64,000 bases of DNA from Dyadobacter sp. (GTDB taxonomy: Bacteria > Bacteroidota > Bacteroidia > Cytophagales > Spirosomataceae). The notes beneath the pieces were generated by a model. The model made no database searches, was not told where the DNA came from, and was given only the letters and a program-made list of their open reading frames with translations. The stretch lies in the NCBI RefSeq assembly GCF_017744695.1, contig NZ_JAGIAS010000003.1, forward strand, positions 124,001-188,000, given 5' to 3'. Below are positions 59,541 to 64,000 of this stretch, piece by piece. The position numbers were made by a program, and so were the translations under genes. The first letter of the stretch is position 1, and the number at the start of each line of letters is the position of its first letter.

Positions 59541-59884
59541 CACCTCGCCACTTCCCTCCGTATATATGCGAGCGTCAGGCTCCCCGGGGCCATCCATTTC
59601 TCCGAACAAGTTTCTTTTCAATTAGTTGACTGCCGCCGGAGGAATTGTACAAATCGACGACAGAACTACAATTCTTGTCAAATTAATTTATTAGAGATTA
59701 TTTTACTTTTATTTTCAGATTTTCCTTTTGATATTGAAACATCCGTTGAAAATACGGAATGAAATTACCCCTCAGCTATCCAAAGATTTTTGAAAAGAGC
59801 ATCGACCATGTTCATACTCAGCTATTCATTCATTCTCTGGACCTTCCGCAAAAAAGTAATTTTTTTGAATTTGAAAATGTCCGG
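59541..59884. other. intergenic region of about 340 bp
   Basis: An AT-rich gap between the LytS gene and the NarL-type regulator. The frame of the regulator is open upstream to 59759, but those 42 codons precede a complete receiver start (MKNILIVED) and do not look like a domain. No gene or RNA is evident. Confidence 0.5.
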
Positions 59885-60523
59885 ATGAAAAACATTTTAA
59901 TTGTCGAAGATTATCAGATTATCAGACTTGCAACCAAAATAATCGTTCAGGATTTGTACAAGACCGCGGTCATTCGCGAGGCTACGTCTTTTAGTGAAGC
60001 ATTATCTGAGCTTTCTATGCAGCCCCAGGACCTTGTCATCCTGGATGTTCAGATTCCTGAGGGACAAGGATTTGAAATGATCGGGGCAATGCGTGCTGTG
60101 CAGAAGAATGTGAGTATCCTTATTTTCTCCGCCATTGAGGAAAGAATTTACGGGATCCACTACCTGCGTTCGGGAGCGAATGGCTTTGTGTCCAAAAACT
60201 CGGATACGGGGGATATTCGTACGGCAATTCTATCGGTTGCCGAGACAGGCAGATATGTGAGCCCGAGGATCAAGGTTGAGTTGCTGAACCAACTCGACAA
60301 ACATAATTACCGGGCAGACAATCCCCTTCTGGATCTGTCGGCACGTGAAATAACGATCATGGACATGCTGATCGACGGGTTCTGGATCAAGGAAATAGCG
60401 TCGAAGCTGGACCTGACCGAAAGCTCCGTCAGCACTTATAAGGCTCGGCTGTTCGAAAAACTTCAGGTCACTACTCTGATCGAAATGTTCCAGAAAGTAA
60501 GCCACTACAAGGATATGGATTGA
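59885..60523 (+). CDS. NarL/LuxR-type response regulator
   Basis: A 212-residue regulator. The receiver begins MKNILIVEDYQIIRLATKII and has its phospho-Asp in LVILDVQIPEGQGFEM. The C-terminal LuxR-type HTH reads LDLSAREITIMDMLIDGFWI then KEIASKLDLTESSVSTYKAR. The ATG at 59885 is chosen because it opens the receiver. No kinase is adjacent. Its 3' end overlaps the convergent HxlR gene by 19 bases. Confidence 0.92.
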   Translation: MKNILIVEDYQIIRLATKIIVQDLYKTAVIREATSFSEALSELSMQPQDLVILDVQIPEGQGFEMIGAMRAVQKNVSILIFSAIEERIYGIHYLRSGANGFVSKNSDTGDIRTAILSVAETGRYVSPRIKVELLNQLDKHNYRADNPLLDLSAREITIMDMLIDGFWIKEIASKLDLTESSVSTYKARLFEKLQVTTLIEMFQKVSHYKDMD

Positions 60524-60864
60524 GGACTTCCCTCGGCTATGAGCTCCTTGTACTGTAATCCCCATTCGTTGATCCGATCGATAATGGGCATGATCGTGCG
60601 CCCCAGGTCGGTCAGCGTATATTCGGTATAGAGCGGAAAACCGGCCGACTGGCATTTCTCGACGATCCCGCTCGTTTCCAATTCGCGCAGTTGCATGTCG
60701 AGCACGCGTGGGGTTGCACCTTTAATCTCCCGGTGCATTTCGCTCGGCCGACGAAACCCGCGCTGGATGGCGTCGAGCAGGCAAGGCTTCCATTTTGCCC
60801 CGAAAACTTTCATGGCAATGGTAATGCCGCATTCGAGGTCTTCCGGTGTTTTCCGCTGGTACAT
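60505..60864 (-). CDS. HxlR-family transcriptional regulator
   Basis: A 119-residue winged-helix protein. The start MYQRKTPEDLECGITIAMKV and FGAKWKPCLLDAIQRGFRRP are typical of HxlR regulators, including the N-terminal Cys (DLECG) that in some relatives senses aldehydes or oxidants. The wing EYTLTDLGRTIMPIIDRINE-like part follows. It is divergent from an NAD(P)-dependent oxidoreductase with two tandem inverted repeats between them, a common HxlR arrangement. The inducer is unknown. Confidence 0.92.
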   Translation of the reverse strand: MYQRKTPEDLECGITIAMKVFGAKWKPCLLDAIQRGFRRPSEMHREIKGATPRVLDMQLRELETSGIVEKCQSAGFPLYTEYTLTDLGRTIMPIIDRINEWGLQYKELIAEGSPQSISL

Positions 60865-60919
60865 GGTGTTGATGAATGAGTGGATCTGCTATCGTCGTAT
60901 TCAGCCCAAGTTACTCAAT

Positions 60920-60958
60920 ACCGAATAATTTTTCGGTTACCGAATCTTTTTTCGGTAA
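60920..60958. promoter_or_regulatory. two tandem operator-like inverted repeats
   Basis: ACCGAA-n6-TTCGGT at 60920-60937 and TTACCGAA-n6-TTCGGTAA at 60937-60958 are perfect palindromes with equal six-base spacers, their centres 19 bp apart. They lie between the divergent HxlR and oxidoreductase genes, so they are the likely HxlR binding sites controlling both. Confidence 0.75.
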
Positions 60959-61016
60959 TTGATAGCCGCCCGCGAGCACCCGAATTTTGTGCCCATCAAT
61001 TCAAAACGAACAGAAA

Positions 61017-61880
61017 ATGGACACAAAACAAATCACCGTAATAGGCCTGGGCCAGATGGGTACGCGCCTTGCCGAGTTGCTGCTCGCACAAGGTTATTCA
61101 GTCTCGGTCTGGAACCGCACCCGTTCGAAAGCCGAGGCGATTGCCGGCGTAAAAATATTTGAAAACCTTGAAGAAGCTGTCCGTCAGAGTCCGCTGGTCG
61201 TGATATGCGTCCTCGACTACGAAGCTGTGCATCGTATCTTCGACGCTGTCAAGGACAAGTCTATCCTGACCGGCAAAACATTCATCAACTTCACAACCGC
61301 GGATCCTCAGGAGGCCGAACAACTGGAAGCAACGCTGGCCCGGCTGAATGCAGGGTATATCAATGGCGCTATTCAGGTTGCACCTGACCAGATGGGCCTG
61401 CCCGAAACCACCATCATCGTTTCCGGCAAGCGGGAGCATTTCGAACGTAGCCATGGCACATTGGCCGTCTTCGGAGGGAATATCAAATACCTCGGCGACC
61501 GTGCAGCGCTGGCTTCGGCAATGGACCTTGCTACGCTGACCTGGCTGTACGGGTCTTATACCGGCCTGATCCACGGCATAATCCTTTCACAAAAAAACGG
61601 CTTGTCGCTCAGTGCATTCAGCGAAATACTGGGGGAGATCACTCCCGGATTTACCGAGTTTTTTAAACATCAGATCGGTGTGGTGGAGAAGGGCGATTTT
61701 ACGATCAGTCAAAGCCCTCTGTCGATCAGTGTGGCCGCTACGCAACGCATTCACCATGCATTCCGAAATGCGGGCACACAGCCTGCTTTTATAAAAACCA
61801 TCAGCGACCTGCTGCAAAAAGCGGAATCCGTCGGCCTGGCAGATCAGGAACTTGCCGCATTGGTGAAAGTGGTGGAATAG
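61017..61880 (+). CDS. NAD(P)-dependent oxidoreductase (6-phosphogluconate/imine reductase type)
   Basis: A 287-residue enzyme. The N-terminal Rossmann fold has ITVIGLGQMGTRLAELLLAQ and the NADP-preferring VSVWNRTRSKAEAI, then INFTTADPQEAEQLEATLAR. The C-terminal helical domain (SAMDLATLTWLYGSYTGLIH, FFKHQIGVVEKGDFT) fits the imine-reductase-like or beta-hydroxyacid dehydrogenase group. The substrate is not evident. The start at 61017 is chosen over an upstream in-frame ATG because MDTKQITVIG opens the fold. It is divergent from an HxlR regulator, probably its controller. Confidence 0.87.
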   Translation: MDTKQITVIGLGQMGTRLAELLLAQGYSVSVWNRTRSKAEAIAGVKIFENLEEAVRQSPLVVICVLDYEAVHRIFDAVKDKSILTGKTFINFTTADPQEAEQLEATLARLNAGYINGAIQVAPDQMGLPETTIIVSGKREHFERSHGTLAVFGGNIKYLGDRAALASAMDLATLTWLYGSYTGLIHGIILSQKNGLSLSAFSEILGEITPGFTEFFKHQIGVVEKGDFTISQSPLSISVAATQRIHHAFRNAGTQPAFIKTISDLLQKAESVGLADQELAALVKVVE

Positions 61881-62046
61881 CCTCGCACCTTGTAAGTTAT
61901 CCTGCAATACTTCAATTTACCATGATTGATTTCGCACCGTTCGTTGTAAGAACCCGCCGCCGAATAATATCAGATAGCACCAGGCGTCTTTGTGTATGCA
62001 ATTGGTTACTTTTACATCTGTTAATCAATTCACATGATACACTGCT

Positions 62047-64000
62047 ATGAAATCTCTTTTCCTTGCCACGCTGGTCATCTTTCTTTCCGGAATCCTTTCA
62101 GGATCTGCTTGTGCCCAAACCATCCAACGCCTTTTCGGGATGACTTCCGAATCTGGTCGCTTTTACAAAGGTTCCGTTTTCAGTGCCAATTTCAACGGCA
62201 GAAATCTCGTCGAGGAATATGGCTTCGACTTGGCACGGCCGGGTGAAAATGGTTGTGATGAGCTGTTCGAATACAATGGTGAGTTCTATGCCACGGCATG
62301 GCAGGGAAACTGGGGAGCGATCATCAAATGGAACCCCACGACAAAAGTTTTTACGAAGCTGCACGATTTCGACGAATCATGCTATGGCCCCGAGGGCAAC
62401 CTGTATTTTCATAACGGCAAACTTTACGGGCTTACGATGTACTCCGGTGATCAGGATGCCGGAATAATCTATGAGCTGGATCTGGCGACGGGCGTATTCA
62501 CGAAGAAAAAAGAAACAGGAAGCTTACTTAAAGGAACGTTCCTGACAAGTCATGGGCTAAGTTTTATGAATGGGAAGTTTTACGGCGTCGTCATGAACGT
62601 CGTGTCGAACTCGGAGAAAACGATATTCTTTGAATGGGACCCCGTTACAAACAATTTTACAAAAACCCTTCAAATACCCGATGGTACCAAGCCCGGGACT
62701 TACAGAGCAATGGTCGCCTACAACAACAAGCTGTATGGCATTGGCACATCCCTGACGAATACCAATGGAGTTATCTTCGAATGGGATGTAGCTGCAAATA
62801 CTTACACAATCAAAAAGCAGTTTGCGCCGGGAAGCGATGGCGCCAGCCCCTTTCACGAACTTGCTTTGAAAGCCAACAAGTTTTATGGCAGCACCTACAA
62901 GGGAGGGGCAAACAATTCGGGTGTGCTTTTCGAGTGGGATCCGGCGACAAACGTCTATACCAAGAAGATAGATTTGCCCGCTGACAGTCCCAAATACGGT
63001 CTGAATAGCCCGCGCATGACGTTGTTCAACGACAAATTTTTCTCCACGGGCATCGCGGGGCCGAACGGGGAAGGATATATTTATGAATGGGACCCGGCCA
63101 GCAACGCATTCAGTATCCGGTATAACTTCGATGCACAAATCGGTAGTCAGCCCAAAACAAGGCTTGTATTATGGAACAACAAATTTTACTCTTCGACCTA
63201 CGCGGGCGGAAAGCTCTCGGGCGGTATCATGTTTGCCTGGGATCCGGTAACGGGCGCATTCGATAAGCAGTTCGACTTCAATGAAAGCAACGGCACCTCG
63301 GCACTGGGCAGCCTTGCGCTTAAGGGGGACAAGCTATACGGAATGACGTCCAAAGGTGGTTCCGAAGGCCAGGGGTTGATATTTGAATTCGATATCAATA
63401 CGAAAACATACAAGCGTATGCAGGATCTCGATCTTGCTAAGGGCGGCAATCCCGAGAGCGGCCTTACGCTGAAAGACGGGAAGTTCTACGGCATGGCAAA
63501 AAACGGAGGCGCCAACAATATGGGCACGTTGTTCGAATGGGATCCCGACAACAATCTTTTTGTCAAAAAACACGACTTCTCGGGCGCCGACGGAGCCATG
63601 CCTACGGGTAACCTCACACTTGCAAACGGCAAACTCTACGGAATGACACAGTACGGAGGAGCCAACAATTATGGTGTCATTTTCGAATGGGATCCCGGAC
63701 TTGACAGCTACACGAAACGCATCGATCTGTCCGAACCCGAAGGCGGCCTTCCCCACGGCGAACTGACAATGCAGAACGGCAAATTTTATGGCATGACGTC
63801 CACAGGAGGCGCCAGTCACGAAGGGGTGATCTTCGAATGGGATCCATCTACGAACATGTATACCAAAAAAATAGACTTTGACGCTAGTAGAGGTACCAAA
63901 CCGATGGGAGGACTGGCCTGGTGGAAAAATAGCTTCCACGGATTTACCTCCAGCGGGGGTAGCAACACTACCGGGACGTTTTTTTCCTGGGACCCGGCTA
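62047..64000 (+). CDS. secreted GloVer-repeat protein (partial, runs off the end)
   Basis: The frame from ATG at 62047 stays open to the end of the window (651 codons seen). A signal peptide (MKSLFLATLVIFLSGILSGS, ending ACAQ) precedes many ~65-residue repeats of the form GANNxGVIFEWDPxTNxYTKK-DF then GKFYGMTSxGG. This is the GloVer repeat (choice-of-anchor tandem repeat family), a beta-propeller-like unit usual in surface proteins, often with a T9SS sorting domain at the end. The C-terminus lies outside the window, so the anchor is not seen. Gene-wide repetition of the unit is clear by eye. Confidence 0.85.
   Translation, partial: MKSLFLATLVIFLSGILSGSACAQTIQRLFGMTSESGRFYKGSVFSANFNGRNLVEEYGFDLARPGENGCDELFEYNGEFYATAWQGNWGAIIKWNPTTKVFTKLHDFDESCYGPEGNLYFHNGKLYGLTMYSGDQDAGIIYELDLATGVFTKKKETGSLLKGTFLTSHGLSFMNGKFYGVVMNVVSNSEKTIFFEWDPVTNNFTKTLQIPDGTKPGTYRAMVAYNNKLYGIGTSLTNTNGVIFEWDVAANTYTIKKQFAPGSDGASPFHELALKANKFYGSTYKGGANNSGVLFEWDPATNVYTKKIDLPADSPKYGLNSPRMTLFNDKFFSTGIAGPNGEGYIYEWDPASNAFSIRYNFDAQIGSQPKTRLVLWNNKFYSSTYAGGKLSGGIMFAWDPVTGAFDKQFDFNESNGTSALGSLALKGDKLYGMTSKGGSEGQGLIFEFDINTKTYKRMQDLDLAKGGNPESGLTLKDGKFYGMAKNGGANNMGTLFEWDPDNNLFVKKHDFSGADGAMPTGNLTLANGKLYGMTQYGGANNYGVIFEWDPGLDSYTKRIDLSEPEGGLPHGELTMQNGKFYGMTSTGGASHEGVIFEWDPSTNMYTKKIDFDASRGTKPMGGLAWWKNSFHGFTSSGGSNTTGTFFSWDPA

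Overview
The window reads as a chromosomal segment of a Bacteroidota bacterium, most likely a Cytophagales member close to Dyadobacter. The support is a type IX secretion C-terminal sorting domain, a SusC/SusD pair under an ECF sigma/FecR system, TAnnTTTG promoter elements, a fused CcoN-CcoO oxidase subunit and many LytTR/LytS two-component pairs. The genus is an inference; no rRNA or tRNA gene was seen.

Layout. 1-9.3 kb: the tail of an unknown gene, a secreted T9SS protein, then a compact locus of a ModE-like regulator, a TonB-dependent receptor, a di-heme peroxidase-family protein and a small exported sulfite-oxidase-fold protein. This is followed by an exported phosphodiesterase with a beta-propeller protein, and a two-gene cassette (57-codon gene plus DUF6169-like gene). 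9.3-25.5 kb: a carbohydrate locus. A secreted glycoside hydrolase converges on a long minus-strand cluster that runs, in transcription order, ECF sigma, FecR, SusC (with STN domain), SusD, a GSDH/PKD/cytochrome c/carbohydrate-binding protein, an AGE-family epimerase, an MFS sugar permease and a ROK regulator. 25.7-27.8 kb: a Skp-like chaperone and an MqsR-like toxin with an MqsA-HTH/Panacea antitoxin. 27.8-40.9 kb: a microaerobic respiration locus with ccoI, ccoS, ccoNO, ccoQP, ccoG, ccoH, a TauE/SafE-like protein, a DsrE-like protein, hemN, a PAS histidine kinase and a receiver-Crp/Fnr fusion regulator.

40.9-45.5 kb: a second copy of the DUF6169 cassette, a large TIM-barrel oxidoreductase-like protein, a DUF1801 protein and a lipoprotein. 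45.5-52 kb: a hybrid kinase, a LytTR/LytS pair and a TonB-dependent receptor. 52-55.4 kb: a decayed zone with a 3' gene remnant, a short lipoprotein, an Rpn-type nuclease with a 12-bp repeat tract and a frameshifted outer-membrane receptor pseudogene. 55.4-64 kb: a YdcF-like protein, a gene-free stretch with a strong hairpin, a second LytTR/LytS pair, a NarL-type regulator, an HxlR regulator divergent from an NAD(P)-dependent oxidoreductase with two tandem operators, and a GloVer-repeat protein that runs off the end.

The most interesting items are these. (1) Two copies of a tightly overlapping two-gene cassette whose small first proteins share a C-terminal motif and whose second genes sit in the same relative frame. 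(2) The ModE-like/TonB receptor/di-heme/Cys-less sulfite-oxidase-fold locus, a candidate metal-handling system. (3) An MqsR-like toxin with a zinc-ligand-poor MqsA fused to Panacea. (4) Candidate Fnr-type boxes near ccoI, ccoS and hemN beside a receiver-Crp fusion. (5) Dispersed structured repeats between genes.
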